This document shows positions 18,249-28,407 of a stretch of 64,000 nt of DNA, piece after piece. Under the pieces are notes generated by a model, which was not told where the DNA came from, searched no databases, and was given only the letters and a program-made list of their open reading frames with translations. The position numbers and the translations under genes were made by a program. Position 1 is the first letter of the stretch. Each line of letters opens with the position of its first letter. The DNA is taken from assembly GCF_022397955.1 (NCBI RefSeq), contig NZ_JAKEUQ010000014.1, positions 46,027 to 110,026 of the forward strand, written 5' to 3'. This stretch comes from Vibrio sp. Isolate32. Its GTDB lineage: Bacteria > Pseudomonadota > Gammaproteobacteria > Enterobacterales > Vibrionaceae.

Positions 18249-19658
18249 ATGGCTCAAAGCAAAGTGTTAATCGTCGAAGATGATGAAGGTCTACGCGAGG
18301 CCCTTGTCGATACACTCGCGCTTGCTGGCTATGAATGGCTAGAAGCAGATTGCGCAGAAGATGCTCTGGTCAAACTAAAATCGAACTCCGTTGATATCGT
18401 TGTCTCTGACGTTCAGATGGCAGGCATGGGCGGTTTGGCACTGTTACGAAACATCAAGCAGCACTGGCCAAATCTTCCTGTATTATTGATGACAGCTTAT
18501 GCCAACATCGAAGATGCCGTTGCTGCAATGAAAGAGGGCGCTATCGATTACATGGCAAAGCCATTTGCACCGGAAGTACTGCTAAACATGGTGAGCCGTT
18601 ACGCTCCCGTGAAGTCGGACGACAATGGTGATGCCATCGTTGCCGATGAGAAAAGTATCAAGCTGATGATGCTGGCCGATAAAGTGGCAAAAACGGACGC
18701 CAATGTTATGGTTCTTGGCCCGAGTGGTTCAGGTAAAGAGGTGATGTCGCGTTACATCCATAATGCCTCTAACCGTAAAGATGGTCCGTTCGTCGCTATT
18801 AACTGTGCGGCAATTCCTGACAATATGTTGGAAGCGACTCTGTTTGGTTACGAGAAAGGCGCATTTACTGGCGCTATTCAGGCGTGTCCAGGTAAGTTTG
18901 AGCAAGCTCAAGGCGGTACAATTTTACTCGATGAGATCAGTGAAATGGACCTCGGCCTGCAAGCTAAGTTATTGCGTGTACTGCAAGAGCGTGAAGTTGA
19001 ACGTTTAGGTAGCCGTAAGAGCATTAAACTTGATGTTCGTGTACTTGCGACCAGTAACCGAGATCTCAAGCAGTATGTGTCTGAAGGTAATTTCCGTGAA
19101 GACTTGTACTACCGTTTGAATGTTTTCCCAATTTCTTGGCCTCCACTGTGTGAACGTAAAGGTGATATTGAGCCTTTAGCGAAGCACTTAGTTGAGCGCC
19201 ACTGTACCAAACTGGGTATGCCAGTTCCGGTTATGTCAGCTCAAGCGATCAGCAAACTCGTCAATTATCCGTGGCCGGGGAACGTCCGTGAGCTTGATAA
19301 TGTCGTGCAGCGTGCCTTGATTCTGAGCGAAGAAGAAAAAATTTCTGGTGAGCATATCCTACTTGAAGGGGTTGATTGGCAAGACGCCAGTGGTCTACAA
19401 CAGATTGTGGAAGGTAGCGATGCGGCAACGCCCGATATCAAGCCTATTGCGGAAGCAAACCCAATCAATAAAATCGCTTCAAGCAGTGAAGGGCTAGGGA
19501 ATGAGCTTAGAGATCAAGAGTATGCGATCATCCTCGAAACTTTGATCGCATGTAATGGCCGACGTAAAGATATGGCTGAGAAACTAGGTATTAGTCCTCG
19601 TACATTGCGCTATAAGTTAGCAAAAATGCGCGATGCTGGAATAGATATCCCAAACTAA
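18249..19658 (+). CDS. flrC: Sigma-54-dependent flagellar response regulator FlrC
   Basis: NtrC-type response regulator, 469 residues. It has a receiver domain (1-120) with phospho-acceptor Asp54 (SDVQMAG) and acidic pair E10/D11, then a AAA+ domain with Walker A GPSGSGKE, GAFTGA at 204-209 and Walker B GTILLDEISE, and a Fis-type helix-turn-helix at the end (RRKDMAEKLGISPRTLRYKLAKM). It is activated by FlrB and drives class III promoters; the sigma-54 sites before flgK and flaA in this window are likely targets. The start follows CACTGGAGAATCCT. Confidence 0.96.
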   Translation: MAQSKVLIVEDDEGLREALVDTLALAGYEWLEADCAEDALVKLKSNSVDIVVSDVQMAGMGGLALLRNIKQHWPNLPVLLMTAYANIEDAVAAMKEGAIDYMAKPFAPEVLLNMVSRYAPVKSDDNGDAIVADEKSIKLMMLADKVAKTDANVMVLGPSGSGKEVMSRYIHNASNRKDGPFVAINCAAIPDNMLEATLFGYEKGAFTGAIQACPGKFEQAQGGTILLDEISEMDLGLQAKLLRVLQEREVERLGSRKSIKLDVRVLATSNRDLKQYVSEGNFREDLYYRLNVFPISWPPLCERKGDIEPLAKHLVERHCTKLGMPVPVMSAQAISKLVNYPWPGNVRELDNVVQRALILSEEEKISGEHILLEGVDWQDASGLQQIVEGSDAATPDIKPIAEANPINKIASSSEGLGNELRDQEYAIILETLIACNGRRKDMAEKLGISPRTLRYKLAKMRDAGIDIPN

Positions 19659-19720
19659 GCACAGATTAGTAGTGTCAGCTTTCTGACTAGTGTAATACGA
19701 TATCTAGTCGTTTTTAGGTA

Positions 19721-19736
19721 TGGCACGCTAATTGCT
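19721..19736 (+). promoter_or_regulatory. Sigma-54 promoter of the fliE operon
   Basis: TGGCACGCTAATTGCT is a perfect match to the sigma-54 consensus, with GG and GC 10 nt apart, 56 bp before the fliE start. It is expected to be FlrA-dependent. Confidence 0.93.
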
Positions 19737-19791
19737 GTTTCAATAATACAGCAAAATAGATAGTCATAAATTTGACTCCTTGAGGTAGTAA

Positions 19792-20103
19792 ATGAGAATA
19801 GATGGTTTACAAGGCGAAATGCAGGCAATGATGATTGAAGCTGCGAGCGCGCGTCCTGCTGCGACAGGACAAACGGTCGGTGCAGACTTCGGCAACATAC
19901 TGACGCAAGCCATCAACAATGTGAACTCATTGCAAAAGACCTCAGGGGATCTTCAAACTCGTTTTGATAGCGGCGACCAAAGTGTGTCGCTGTCTGATGT
20001 GATGATTGCTCGTAATAAATCTAGTGTGGCCTTTGAAGCGACAATCCAAATTAGAAATAAGTTGGTTGAGTCGTACAAAGAGCTGATGAATATGCCGGTA
20101 TAA
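19792..20103 (+). CDS. fliE: Flagellar hook-basal body protein FliE
   Basis: Small MS-ring/rod adapter protein, 103 residues. The C-terminal half carries the FliE signature (SDVMIARNKSSVAFEATIQIRNKLVESYKELMNMPV). The N-terminus is variable. ATG 19792 follows CTTGAGGTAGTAA. It is the first gene of fliEFG, directly behind a consensus sigma-54 promoter, and fliF follows after 16 bp. Confidence 0.95.
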   Translation: MRIDGLQGEMQAMMIEAASARPAATGQTVGADFGNILTQAINNVNSLQKTSGDLQTRFDSGDQSVSLSDVMIARNKSSVAFEATIQIRNKLVESYKELMNMPV

Positions 20104-20119
20104 GTTGGGTAGTTAAGTA

Positions 20120-21862
20120 GTGGCAGATAATAGTCAAACAACAGATTTAACCGTGAGCGATGGTAACGACCACGCACTCATTGCGGGTGCTGAGCTGGAC
20201 GGAGAAGGGCAAAATCCCGATCTAGGTGAACGTAGTTCATCTAAATTTGATATGGCCGTAGGTGACCTAGATTTACTTCGTCAGGTTGTCTTAGTGCTGT
20301 CTATCTCAATCTGTGTCGCGCTTATTGTGATGCTATTTTTCTGGGTAAAAGAGCCAGAAATGCGTCCATTAGGGGCTTACGAAACAGAAGAATTGATCCC
20401 CGTTCTTGACTATTTAGATCAGCAAAAGATCGAATATTCACTTGAAGGCAATACTATTTCGGTGCCTGCGAGTGATTACAACTCTCTGAAGCTCAATATG
20501 GTGCGAGCTGGTTTGAACCAAGAGCGAAACGCAGGTGATGACATCCTCATGCAAGACATGGGCTTTGGTGTATCACAACGTTTAGAGCAAGAACGCCTCA
20601 AATTAAGCCGTGAAAGACAGCTTGCGAAAGCTATTGAACAGATGAAACAGGTGCGTAAAGCACAGGTTTTATTGGCATTACCTAAGCAAAGTGTTTTTGT
20701 ACGTCACAATCAAGAAGCCTCTGCTTCTGTATTTCTAACTCTCAAAACCGGTACGAACCTCAAGCAGCAAGAAATTGACTCTGTTGTGGATATGGTCGCG
20801 AGTGCCGTTCCGGGAATGAAAACCTCACGAATTACTGTGACTGATCAACATGGTCGACTGCTGAGTTCAGGCTCTCAAGACCCAATTTCAGCGGCGCGTC
20901 GTAAAGAGCACGAGTTGGAGCGTAACCAAGAACAAGCACTGCGTGAGAAAATTGACTCTATCTTGATTCCTATCCTTGGTTTTGGAAACTACACGGCTCA
21001 AGTTGATATTCAGCTCGACTTTAGTGCGGTAGAACAGACTAGAAAACGTTTTGATCCGAACACGCCGGCAACTCGAAGCGAATACACCTTAGAAGATTAC
21101 AATAACGGTAATACTGTCGCTGGTATTCCTGGTGCGCTGAGTAACCAGCCTCCATCAGATGCGTCTATCCCTCAAGATGTCGCCCAGATGAAAGATGGCG
21201 CGATGACTGGTCAGGGCTCGGTTCATAAAGAAGCAACACGAAACTTCGAATTAGATACCACTATCAGTCATGAGCGTAAGCAGACTGGCACGGTGAATCG
21301 TCAAACGGTATCGGTAGCGATTAAAGATCGTCAATCCATCAACCCAGATACGGGCGAAGTGGTTCATACTCCAATCCCTACGAGCGAAATCAATGCGATT
21401 CGTCAGGTATTGATTGGTACTGTAGGTTTTGATGAAAGCCGTGGCGATTTACTGAATGTATTAAGCATGCAGTTCGCACCTCAAATCACAGACGTGGTTC
21501 CTGATGTGCCAATCTGGGAGCACCCTAACTTTAATGACTGGGTACGTTGGTTTGCGAGTGCATTAGTTATTATTGTGGTGGTGTTAGTTCTTGTTCGTCC
21601 AGCAATGAAGAAACTGCTTAACCCAGCTGCAGACAACGATGATCAGATGTACGGCCCAGACGGCATGCCAATTGGTGCCGATGGTGAGACCAGCCTAATT
21701 GGCGGTGATATTGAAGGTGGAGAGCTGTTTGAATTTGGTTCAAGCATTGACTTACCGAACCTTCATAAAGATGAAGACGTGCTGAAAGCAGTACGTGCAC
21801 TTGTCGCGAATGAACCGGAGCTAGCAGCTCAAGTAGTTAAGAATTGGATGGTAGATGGCTAA
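20120..21862 (+). CDS. fliF: Flagellar MS-ring protein FliF
   Basis: Inner-membrane ring protein, 580 residues, the base on which the flagellum is assembled. The frame starts with GTG. A transmembrane segment is near residues 54-76 (VVLVLSISICVALIVMLFFWV), ring-building domains follow (LEGNTISVPASDYNSLKLNMVRAGLNQ), and a second transmembrane segment is near residues 473-493 (FASALVIIVVVLVLVRPAM). The cytoplasmic C-terminus (VRALVANEPELAAQVVKNWM) is the FliG-binding site. The last 8 bp overlap fliG, indicating translational coupling. Confidence 0.96.
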   Translation: MADNSQTTDLTVSDGNDHALIAGAELDGEGQNPDLGERSSSKFDMAVGDLDLLRQVVLVLSISICVALIVMLFFWVKEPEMRPLGAYETEELIPVLDYLDQQKIEYSLEGNTISVPASDYNSLKLNMVRAGLNQERNAGDDILMQDMGFGVSQRLEQERLKLSRERQLAKAIEQMKQVRKAQVLLALPKQSVFVRHNQEASASVFLTLKTGTNLKQQEIDSVVDMVASAVPGMKTSRITVTDQHGRLLSSGSQDPISAARRKEHELERNQEQALREKIDSILIPILGFGNYTAQVDIQLDFSAVEQTRKRFDPNTPATRSEYTLEDYNNGNTVAGIPGALSNQPPSDASIPQDVAQMKDGAMTGQGSVHKEATRNFELDTTISHERKQTGTVNRQTVSVAIKDRQSINPDTGEVVHTPIPTSEINAIRQVLIGTVGFDESRGDLLNVLSMQFAPQITDVVPDVPIWEHPNFNDWVRWFASALVIIVVVLVLVRPAMKKLLNPAADNDDQMYGPDGMPIGADGETSLIGGDIEGGELFEFGSSIDLPNLHKDEDVLKAVRALVANEPELAAQVVKNWMVDG

Positions 21863-22916
21863 CGAAATAGTTCCACAACAAACTGAAGGCGGTGAAGTGC
21901 TTGATGTCTCTAGCGTGGACATCGACTCTATCTCAGGCGATGAGCGCGCTGCGATCTTGTTACTCAGTTTAAATGAAGAAGACGCTGCTGGTATTATTCG
22001 CCATCTAGAACCAAAGCAGGTTCAGCGTGTGGGTAGTGCGATGGCGCGAGCTACGGATCTATCTCAAGAGAAAGTAGGCGCAGTGCACCGTGCTTTTTTA
22101 GATGATATTCAGAAGTATACCAACATTGGTATGGGTAGCGAAGACTTCATGCGTAACGCGTTGGTGGCTGCTCTGGGTGAAGACAAGGCAAATAACCTTG
22201 TTGACCAAATCCTTCTCGGCACAGGCTCGAAAGGTTTGGATTCGCTTAAGTGGATGGATCCTCGTCAAGTGGCGAGCATCATCATCAATGAGCACCCTCA
22301 AATTCAAACTATTGTTTTGTCGTACCTCGATGCTGATCAATCGGCTGAGATTCTGTCACAGTTCCCAGAGCGTGTTCGCCTGGATTTAATGATGCGTATC
22401 GCCAACCTTGAAGAAGTTCAACCTTCGGCTCTTGCTGAATTGAACGAGATCATGGAGAAACAGTTTGCGGGTCAAGCTGGTGCTCAAGCTGCCAAAATTG
22501 GTGGTCTGAAAGCTGCGGCTGAGATCATGAACTATATGGACAACAACGTAGAAGGTGTCTTGATGGATCAAATTCGAGATCAAGACGAAGACATGGCAAC
22601 TCAGATTCAAGATCTTATGTTTGTCTTTGAAAACCTTATTGAAGTGGATGACCAAGGTGTTCAGCGACTGCTGCGTGATGTTCCACAAGACATTCTACAG
22701 AAAGCACTTAAAGGTGCTGATGATGGTCTACGTGAGAAGATCTTTAAGAACATGTCTAAACGCGCTTCCGATATGATGAGAGACGATATTGAGGCGATGC
22801 CGCCAGTGAAAGTCTCTGACGTGGAAGCGGCTCAGAAAGAGATATTGGGTATTGCGAGGAAGATGGCAGACAGTGGTGAGATTATGCTGTCTGGTGGCGC
22901 CGACGAGTTCCTTTAA
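21855..22916 (+). CDS. fliG: Flagellar motor switch protein FliG
   Basis: Rotor/switch protein, 353 residues, which joins the MS ring to the C-ring and interacts with the stator for torque. Features include SGDERAAILLLSLNEEDAAGIIRHLEPKQVQRVG (N domain), EHPQIQTIVLSYLD with the EHPQ motif of the middle domain, and the charged torque helix near IREL-equivalent LLRDVPQDILQKALKGADDGLREKIFKNMSKRA. The first 8 bp overlap fliF. A strong hairpin terminator follows within 40 bp, so fliH downstream may rely on readthrough or its own promoter. Confidence 0.97.
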   Translation: MANEIVPQQTEGGEVLDVSSVDIDSISGDERAAILLLSLNEEDAAGIIRHLEPKQVQRVGSAMARATDLSQEKVGAVHRAFLDDIQKYTNIGMGSEDFMRNALVAALGEDKANNLVDQILLGTGSKGLDSLKWMDPRQVASIIINEHPQIQTIVLSYLDADQSAEILSQFPERVRLDLMMRIANLEEVQPSALAELNEIMEKQFAGQAGAQAAKIGGLKAAAEIMNYMDNNVEGVLMDQIRDQDEDMATQIQDLMFVFENLIEVDDQGVQRLLRDVPQDILQKALKGADDGLREKIFKNMSKRASDMMRDDIEAMPPVKVSDVEAAQKEILGIARKMADSGEIMLSGGADEFL

Positions 22917-22928
22917 TACAGAAACCTC

Positions 22929-22956
22929 AAAAGCCCCATACTGTTGGGGCTTTTCT
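22929..22956 (+). terminator. Intrinsic terminator between fliG and fliH
   Basis: AAAAGCCCCA and TGGGGCTTTT form a perfect 10-bp stem with a 6-nt loop, ending in T residues. It lies inside what is usually treated as one fliEFGHIJ operon. Confidence 0.85.
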
Positions 22957-23001
22957 TTATCCAATTTCGAACCACAGATTAACTCTGTTTAACTGTTTGA
23001 G

Positions 23002-23030
23002 TTGACAATACAGTTGGACGTACTCATAGA
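23002..23030 (+). promoter_or_regulatory. Possible sigma-70 promoter before fliH
   Basis: TTGACA (23002-23007), a 17-nt spacer and CATAGA (23025-23030). The -35 element is perfect but the -10 is poor. It is mentioned because the upstream terminator implies that fliH may need its own promoter. Confidence 0.25.
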
Positions 23031-23041
23031 TAGGTACTGAT

Positions 23042-23842
23042 ATGTCAGGTGATAGAAAACGTGGCTTCCTTCGCCCTGAAGAAGATAATACGGTTGCCCA
23101 ACCTCAGAAATGGGGGCTGCCTGACTACACCTCTGACGTGAGTAAACAAGCCAAAGAAACGGCGTTTAACTACGATCCAGGTTGGATGCCGACAGTCGAA
23201 GAAGCGATCGAAGAAGAAGAGCTTATTCTGACCGAAGAACAAATCGAACTGATCAAGCAAGGCGCTTATCAAGAAGGCCTGCATCAAGGTCAGGAAGCTG
23301 GCTTTAAGCAAGGTTACGAAAAAGGCAAAGAAGAAGGTTTTGCCGCGGGCCATGCTGAGGGTAATGAATCGGGCAAGCTCGAAGGCGTTACCGCTGGTCA
23401 AGAGTATATTCAACAACAAGTCGCTATCTTTATGGGGCTCGCAAACCAGTTTGCTCAACCTTTGGAGCTAATGAACGCTCAGGTTGAAAAGCAGCTGGTG
23501 GACATGGTGCTGACTATGGTTAAAGAGGTTGTGCACGTTGAAGTGCAAACCAATCCACAAATCATCCTAGATACCGTGAAAGAGTCAGTAGAGTCGCTGC
23601 CGATCTCTGGTCACGCTATTACGTTGAAGCTTAACCCAGAAGACGTCACGATCATTCGCTCTGCGTATGGGGATACGGAACTGGACTGCCGCAATTGGAC
23701 ATTAGTTTCAGAGCCAGCACTTAACCGTGGCGACGTACAAATTGAAGCGGGTGAATCGAGTGTGAATTATCGAATGGAAGAGCGTGTGAAGAACGTTATC
23801 CAGAGCTTCTGTGGTGCTAATCGCCATCAAGGTCACGCGTAA
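23042..23842 (+). CDS. fliH: Flagellar export stator protein FliH
   Basis: Regulator of the FliI export ATPase, 266 residues. The family-typical middle region has glycine-spaced repeats ([25 protein letters not shown]), where GxxxG helices dimerise. The C-terminal V-ATPase E-subunit-like domain includes [26 protein letters not shown] and [24 protein letters not shown]. The N-terminus has acidic repeats. Its stop overlaps the fliI start by 1 bp (TAATG). Confidence 0.94.
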   Translation: MSGDRKRGFLRPEEDNTVAQPQKWGLPDYTSDVSKQAKETAFNYDPGWMPTVEEAIEEEELILTEEQIELIKQGAYQEGLHQGQEAGFKQGYEKGKEEGFAAGHAEGNESGKLEGVTAGQEYIQQQVAIFMGLANQFAQPLELMNAQVEKQLVDMVLTMVKEVVHVEVQTNPQIILDTVKESVESLPISGHAITLKLNPEDVTIIRSAYGDTELDCRNWTLVSEPALNRGDVQIEAGESSVNYRMEERVKNVIQSFCGANRHQGHA

Positions 23843-25161
23843 TGCTTGAGTTAGCGAATCGTCTCAGCCAATACAAAGTCGAAGGGCTAAAATCACGTCC
23901 CGTTGCCTCTGGTAAATTGGTGCGGGTAGTCGGACTAACCCTTGAAGCAACCGGCTGTAAAGCTCCGATTGGTAGCCTGTGCTTAGTCGAAACCATGTCT
24001 GGCCAGATGGAAGCTGAAGTGGTTGGCTTCTCTGGTGATAACCTATTTCTGATGCCGAGTGAACAAATCACAGGGATCTTACCCGGTGCTCGCGTCACTC
24101 CCATGACTTCTGAAAGCGGTATTCCGGTGGGTATGGAATTACTTGGTCGTGTGATTGATGGTGTCGGTAATCCTCTGGATGGACTTGGCCCAATCTATAC
24201 TGAGCAACGCGCATCATTCAGTGCCGAACCGATTAACCCTTTGGCACGTAAGCCAATCTCTGAACCACTTGATGTTGGCTTGAAAGCGATTAACGGCTTG
24301 CTGACGGTAGGTAAAGGTCAGCGTATCGGGCTGTTCGCAGGCTCAGGTGTCGGTAAATCCGTAACACTAGGCATGATGACTCGAGGTACCACAGCGCAAG
24401 TGGTTGTGGTGGGCTTAATCGGTGAGCGTGGACGCGAAGTAAAAGAGTTTATCGAAGAGATTCTTGGTGAAGATGGCCGTAAGCGATCGGTTGTGGTTGC
24501 TGCGCCTGCCGATTCATCACCCTTGATGCGATTGAAAGGCTGTCAAACGGCGCTAACGGTGGCGGAATACTTTCGTGATCAAGGTTTAGATGTTCTGCTC
24601 TTGATGGACTCACTGACCCGTTTTGCACAGGCTCAGCGTGAAATCGCACTATCTGTTGGCGAGCCGCCAGCAACCAAAGGTTATCCGCCGTCAGTATTCG
24701 CCAAGCTTCCTGCGCTGGTGGAACGTGCGGGTAACGGCAACGATGAACAAGGTTCTATCACAGCTTTCTTTACCGTGTTAACCGAAGGCGATGACTTACA
24801 AGACCCAATCGCTGATGCTTCACGAGCGATTCTCGATGGTCACGTTGTATTGTCCCGTGAGATGGCGGATGCGGGTCATTACCCTGCGATCGATGTAGAG
24901 AAATCCGTCAGTCGTGTTATGCCGCAAATTACCACTGAAGAACATGTTTTGATGTCGAAAGCGGTAAGGCAAGTGCTGTCTATTTGTCGTAAAAACCAAG
25001 ATTTGGTTTCGATTGGCGCTTACAAGCCAGGAACTGATCCTGCAATTGATAGTGCCTTTACTTTGAAGCCAAAACTGGATGAGTACTTGCAGCAGAAGAT
25101 GAAAGAAACAGTCCCATACGACATGTGTGTCAACATGTTGAAGCATGTATTGGGTGGCTAA
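23842..25161 (+). CDS. fliI: Flagellum-specific export ATPase FliI
   Basis: Cytoplasmic hexameric ATPase, 439 residues, that prepares export substrates at the type III gate. It shows the F1-beta-type fold: Walker [26 protein letters not shown], Walker B-containing [37 protein letters not shown] (given as a region), and the C-terminal Asp-rich [21 protein letters not shown] loop. The start overlaps the fliH stop; fliJ follows after 19 bp. The length is normal. Confidence 0.97.
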   Translation: MLELANRLSQYKVEGLKSRPVASGKLVRVVGLTLEATGCKAPIGSLCLVETMSGQMEAEVVGFSGDNLFLMPSEQITGILPGARVTPMTSESGIPVGMELLGRVIDGVGNPLDGLGPIYTEQRASFSAEPINPLARKPISEPLDVGLKAINGLLTVGKGQRIGLFAGSGVGKSVTLGMMTRGTTAQVVVVGLIGERGREVKEFIEEILGEDGRKRSVVVAAPADSSPLMRLKGCQTALTVAEYFRDQGLDVLLLMDSLTRFAQAQREIALSVGEPPATKGYPPSVFAKLPALVERAGNGNDEQGSITAFFTVLTEGDDLQDPIADASRAILDGHVVLSREMADAGHYPAIDVEKSVSRVMPQITTEEHVLMSKAVRQVLSICRKNQDLVSIGAYKPGTDPAIDSAFTLKPKLDEYLQQKMKETVPYDMCVNMLKHVLGG

Positions 25162-25180
25162 CGAATGAATAAGGTTAGTC

Positions 25181-25618
25181 ATGGATAACGCATTAGAATT
25201 TTTGCTCGATCAAGCCAAAGATCAAGAGAATCAAGCCGTACTTGCGCTCAATAAAGCGAATTCGGAACTCCAAGGTTACTACGAACAGGTCGCACAGATT
25301 GAAAAGTATCGACTTGATTACTGCCAGCAGCTTGTCGACCGTGGCAAGGCTGGTTTAACGGCAAGTCAATATGGTCACTTGAATCGCTTCTTAACCCAGT
25401 TAGATGAAACATTATCCAAGCAGCGAGAAGCAGAGCACCACTTCAAAAATCAAGTAGACAACTGTCAAAACTACTGGATGGAGTTACGGAAAAAACGCAA
25501 ATCCTACGAGTGGTTGATGGAGAAAAAGCAGAAAGAGAAAGCAAAGCTGCAGGTTCAAAGAGAACAAAAGCAAATGGATGAGTTCTCGACTCTGTTATAT
25601 AGCCGAAAGCAGATGTGA
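25181..25618 (+). CDS. fliJ: Flagellar export chaperone FliJ
   Basis: 145-residue, almost entirely helical, highly charged protein forming the coiled-coil stalk that links FliI to FlhA. No enzyme motif is expected. Features are long heptad-like stretches (ALNKANSELQGYYEQVAQIEKYRLDY) and a Lys-rich C-terminus (KKRKSYEWLMEKKQKEKAKLQ). Position after fliHI and size make the call safe. Confidence 0.92.
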   Translation: MDNALEFLLDQAKDQENQAVLALNKANSELQGYYEQVAQIEKYRLDYCQQLVDRGKAGLTASQYGHLNRFLTQLDETLSKQREAEHHFKNQVDNCQNYWMELRKKRKSYEWLMEKKQKEKAKLQVQREQKQMDEFSTLLYSRKQM

Positions 25619-25800
25619 TCTTAAGCCACGAATGACGCAGATGCTGTTCTCGATATTGTGAGGATAGAACTTATAGGCATGTTTCTTGCTCCGATTTATA
25701 TAAAATTGCGCGTTATGCCCAGCAAAGGCATAAAAAGCATCCGACTTTCTTTTTGTTGCCGATTTTGTGGCAGCAAAGCTAGTAGATAGAGCTTGTATAT

Positions 25801-27858
25801 ATGAACGTTAGTCCTTCTTCAAATTCAGCGACCAACACAACGTCTTCGTTGTTGGACACCGGTTCTGCCGCTTCAAAGGTAGAGGAAACCGGCGACTCAA
25901 AAGGCTTCTTTGAATCTTTCAAAGAAGCGCTCGGCTTTGAAGAAAGTGATAGCAAAGCAACGGAAAAAGAAGCAGACAGCACTACAAAATCTGATGCTAA
26001 ACAAGCCTCTACGGAAAATGAATTTTCAGATGAAGCAAAGAAAACGGACTCAACAGCTGAGACTACGGATGAGTCAAGCCAAGCACAAAGTAAGCAAGTG
26101 GCTTCAGAAGTTGAGGGTGAGAAAGCCACAGACAAAACTCCTGTAGAGTCCGTGTATAGTTCAGAGTCACAACTCAAAGCGAATTCAACCGATGATGCTG
26201 CTATCGCTAACAAGGCGGATGGGAAAGGTGAGTTGGCTAACAACAACGACTCTCAGGAACAGACAGCTAAACCCCAAGGTCAGGCTTCATCAGCGGTAGA
26301 CGAACCTACCCAAGCATCGCAAGCGGCGGCAGCGATGAATGAAGGAAACAAGTTATTAGGTCAGTTGGATGAGGCAAATAAAACGTTGAATCAGACTCCG
26401 AACGGCAAAGCCTTGCCACAGAAGTATCAGTTAGAACAGGCTCAGGTCGATCAAGCTCGGGCGCTAGAAGTGGATTCTGAAATTGCTGTGCTTACTGGCG
26501 GGAAAGGTGTTTCGCAACTGACAGATGATGAAATTCGCCAGTTGATGGATAAAGGCGTTACTCCGGAACAGATTGAAGCAAGCATGAGCCGAGAGCTCAG
26601 CCAGAAAAATGGGGCACAAGCAGCAGTTGATGAGCAAAGCCAAGTAGTGTCTCCAGCGGATATTGAGTTGGCAAAACAGGTAGATGCGCACACCAAATCG
26701 CTCAATCAACTGAATGCTCAGATTGAGTCAAAACAGTCCGTTGTTGATGGTTTGTTGCAGAAGCAGCAAAGTGGTACAAAGTTGACGACTGATGAGCAAG
26801 CGATGCTGGCTAAAACGACTGCTGAGTTAGACGTTTTGGATAAACAACTCGCAAACGTTCAGCAACAAGCAACGGCTTTATTGAGCCAAGCTCCGGGCGC
26901 AAACAGCGCCTCAGCTGAGCCTGTTGCGATTGATTGGGATAATACAGATTCAAATGAAGCCAAAGCCTTAGCAGCGGCAGCTTCAACAGCAGCGGTTGCG
27001 ACGGCTGCGCAGCAAACTACGGCGCAAGCTGCAGCGCAATCGGCAAGTAACGCTGCTACCACTCATGCAGCGACGGATAAAGCAGCAATGCTGCACGCTA
27101 ATAATACGCATATAGCCCAACAGGCTGCTGCTCAACAAGCTAATGTCGCAGCACAACAGCCACAAGCTGTGTTGGATCCGGCGTTAACCGCGCAAGGTGT
27201 GGCGTTGAATGCAGCACCTGCCGCGACGAAAGCAGGTTCAACAGACATGTTACTTAAGGCCGGCGCTGGTGCGGCTGCTCTTTCTGGCTTAGGTAAAGCC
27301 GGTGCTAAGGAAGATTCGAAAGACACCACATTTGCTCAGCAGATCGCTTCTGCGGCTGGTGTACAAGGTGCAGCGAACGCAGGCTCGGCGCCAACACGCA
27401 CCGAGATTCAAGCCGCTCAACAGGCACCGTTGCAGCTGACTAAAGAGCTAGCAAACGAACAGGTCGCTGAAAAAGTACAAATGATGATGTCTAAAAACCT
27501 TAAGAACTTAGACATTCGACTCGACCCACCAGAGTTGGGTCAAATGAAGATCCGTATGACCATGAACAATGACGTGGCGAACGTGCATTTTACGGTGAAC
27601 AGCCAACAGGCGAGGGATGTGATTGAACAAACCTTACCTCGATTGAGAGAGATGCTTGCTCAACAGGGTATGCAGCTTGCCGATTCATCCGTTCAACAGC
27701 AAAGTTCAGGTAAGGGACAAGACAGATACAACAGTGGTGAGCAACAATCAGGCTCTAACCGCACAAATGATACGCAAGGTGATGAAAACCTTGATAGTGG
27801 CAGCAATCTTGAATTGAATGTCGCATCAAAGCGTGATGGAATTAGTTATTATGCCTAA
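25801..27858 (+). CDS. fliK: Flagellar hook-length control protein FliK
   Basis: Secreted molecular ruler, 685 residues, long even for the family (often 400-650). The conserved C-terminal Flg_hook domain (about 560-650) contains LDIRLDPPELGQMKIRM and VHFTVNSQQARDVIEQTLPRLREML. It switches FlhB specificity from hook to filament substrates. The remainder is low-complexity: Ser/Glu/Lys-rich at the N-terminus, Gln-rich in the middle and Ala/Gln-rich at about 390-470, typical of the ruler part. The ATG lacks a clear Shine-Dalgarno sequence, so the start is less certain. A 182-bp gap separates it from fliJ. Confidence 0.9.
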   Translation: MNVSPSSNSATNTTSSLLDTGSAASKVEETGDSKGFFESFKEALGFEESDSKATEKEADSTTKSDAKQASTENEFSDEAKKTDSTAETTDESSQAQSKQVASEVEGEKATDKTPVESVYSSESQLKANSTDDAAIANKADGKGELANNNDSQEQTAKPQGQASSAVDEPTQASQAAAAMNEGNKLLGQLDEANKTLNQTPNGKALPQKYQLEQAQVDQARALEVDSEIAVLTGGKGVSQLTDDEIRQLMDKGVTPEQIEASMSRELSQKNGAQAAVDEQSQVVSPADIELAKQVDAHTKSLNQLNAQIESKQSVVDGLLQKQQSGTKLTTDEQAMLAKTTAELDVLDKQLANVQQQATALLSQAPGANSASAEPVAIDWDNTDSNEAKALAAAASTAAVATAAQQTTAQAAAQSASNAATTHAATDKAAMLHANNTHIAQQAAAQQANVAAQQPQAVLDPALTAQGVALNAAPAATKAGSTDMLLKAGAGAAALSGLGKAGAKEDSKDTTFAQQIASAAGVQGAANAGSAPTRTEIQAAQQAPLQLTKELANEQVAEKVQMMMSKNLKNLDIRLDPPELGQMKIRMTMNNDVANVHFTVNSQQARDVIEQTLPRLREMLAQQGMQLADSSVQQQSSGKGQDRYNSGEQQSGSNRTNDTQGDENLDSGSNLELNVASKRDGISYYA

Positions 27859-27911
27859 TATCAGGCTGAGCGCAGTTAGTTAATCGAAAGAACAGGAAGT
27901 TAGAGTAAAAT

Positions 27912-28400
27912 ATGGCAGAAGTACAAGATGCACCTAAAGGAAAGAGTAAGCTCCTTATTATCATTATAGCGGTCGTTGTTTTACTGCTTGGTATTGGTGG
28001 TGCGCTGTTCTTTTTCTTAGGCTCCGATGACAGTGCCTCAGAATCTCAGTCTCAGCCAGCCACTGCTGTGGTTGCAGCAGAGCCTGTTATGTATGTGAAC
28101 ATCCCTCAGCCCTTCTTGTTCAATGTAACAGGTGATAAAAAAGATCGCCTAGTTCAGATAAAAGCACAACTGATGGTGCGCGGTAGCAAAAATGAAGACC
28201 TGGCACGTTACCACTCTCCATTAGTAGAGAGCACATTGCTCTCAACGTTCGCTTCGGCAACGGTTGACCAACTTCGCTCACCAACAGGGCGAGTGGAACT
28301 GCGTGATAAAGCGACAGAAGATATTAAAGCAAGTCTGGCTCAAGCTGTTGGCCAGCCTGTGATTGAAAAAGTGTTATTCACTGACTTCGTAATTCAATAG
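27912..28400 (+). CDS. fliL: Flagellar basal body protein FliL
   Basis: Inner-membrane protein, 162 residues, associated with stator units. A short cytoplasmic N-terminus is followed by one transmembrane helix (about 15-37, LLIIIIAVVVLLLGIGGALFFFLG). The periplasmic domain includes YVNIPQPFLFNVTGDKKDRLVQIKAQLMVRG and ends VEKVLFTDFVIQ-like, as in the family. fliM starts 7 bp downstream. Confidence 0.95.
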   Translation: MAEVQDAPKGKSKLLIIIIAVVVLLLGIGGALFFFLGSDDSASESQSQPATAVVAAEPVMYVNIPQPFLFNVTGDKKDRLVQIKAQLMVRGSKNEDLARYHSPLVESTLLSTFASATVDQLRSPTGRVELRDKATEDIKASLAQAVGQPVIEKVLFTDFVIQ

Positions 28401-28407
28401 GTAATTT

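Noticed and set aside
25727..25770. Sigma-28-like GCCGATTT upstream of fliK
   Set aside because: The only TAAA-type -35 candidate is about 19 nt away instead of 11, so the spacing is wrong.
25779..26246. Long - strand frame opposite the fliK start
   Set aside because: Mirror frame of Ser/Glu-rich low-complexity coding DNA; no ribosome-binding site or recognised family.
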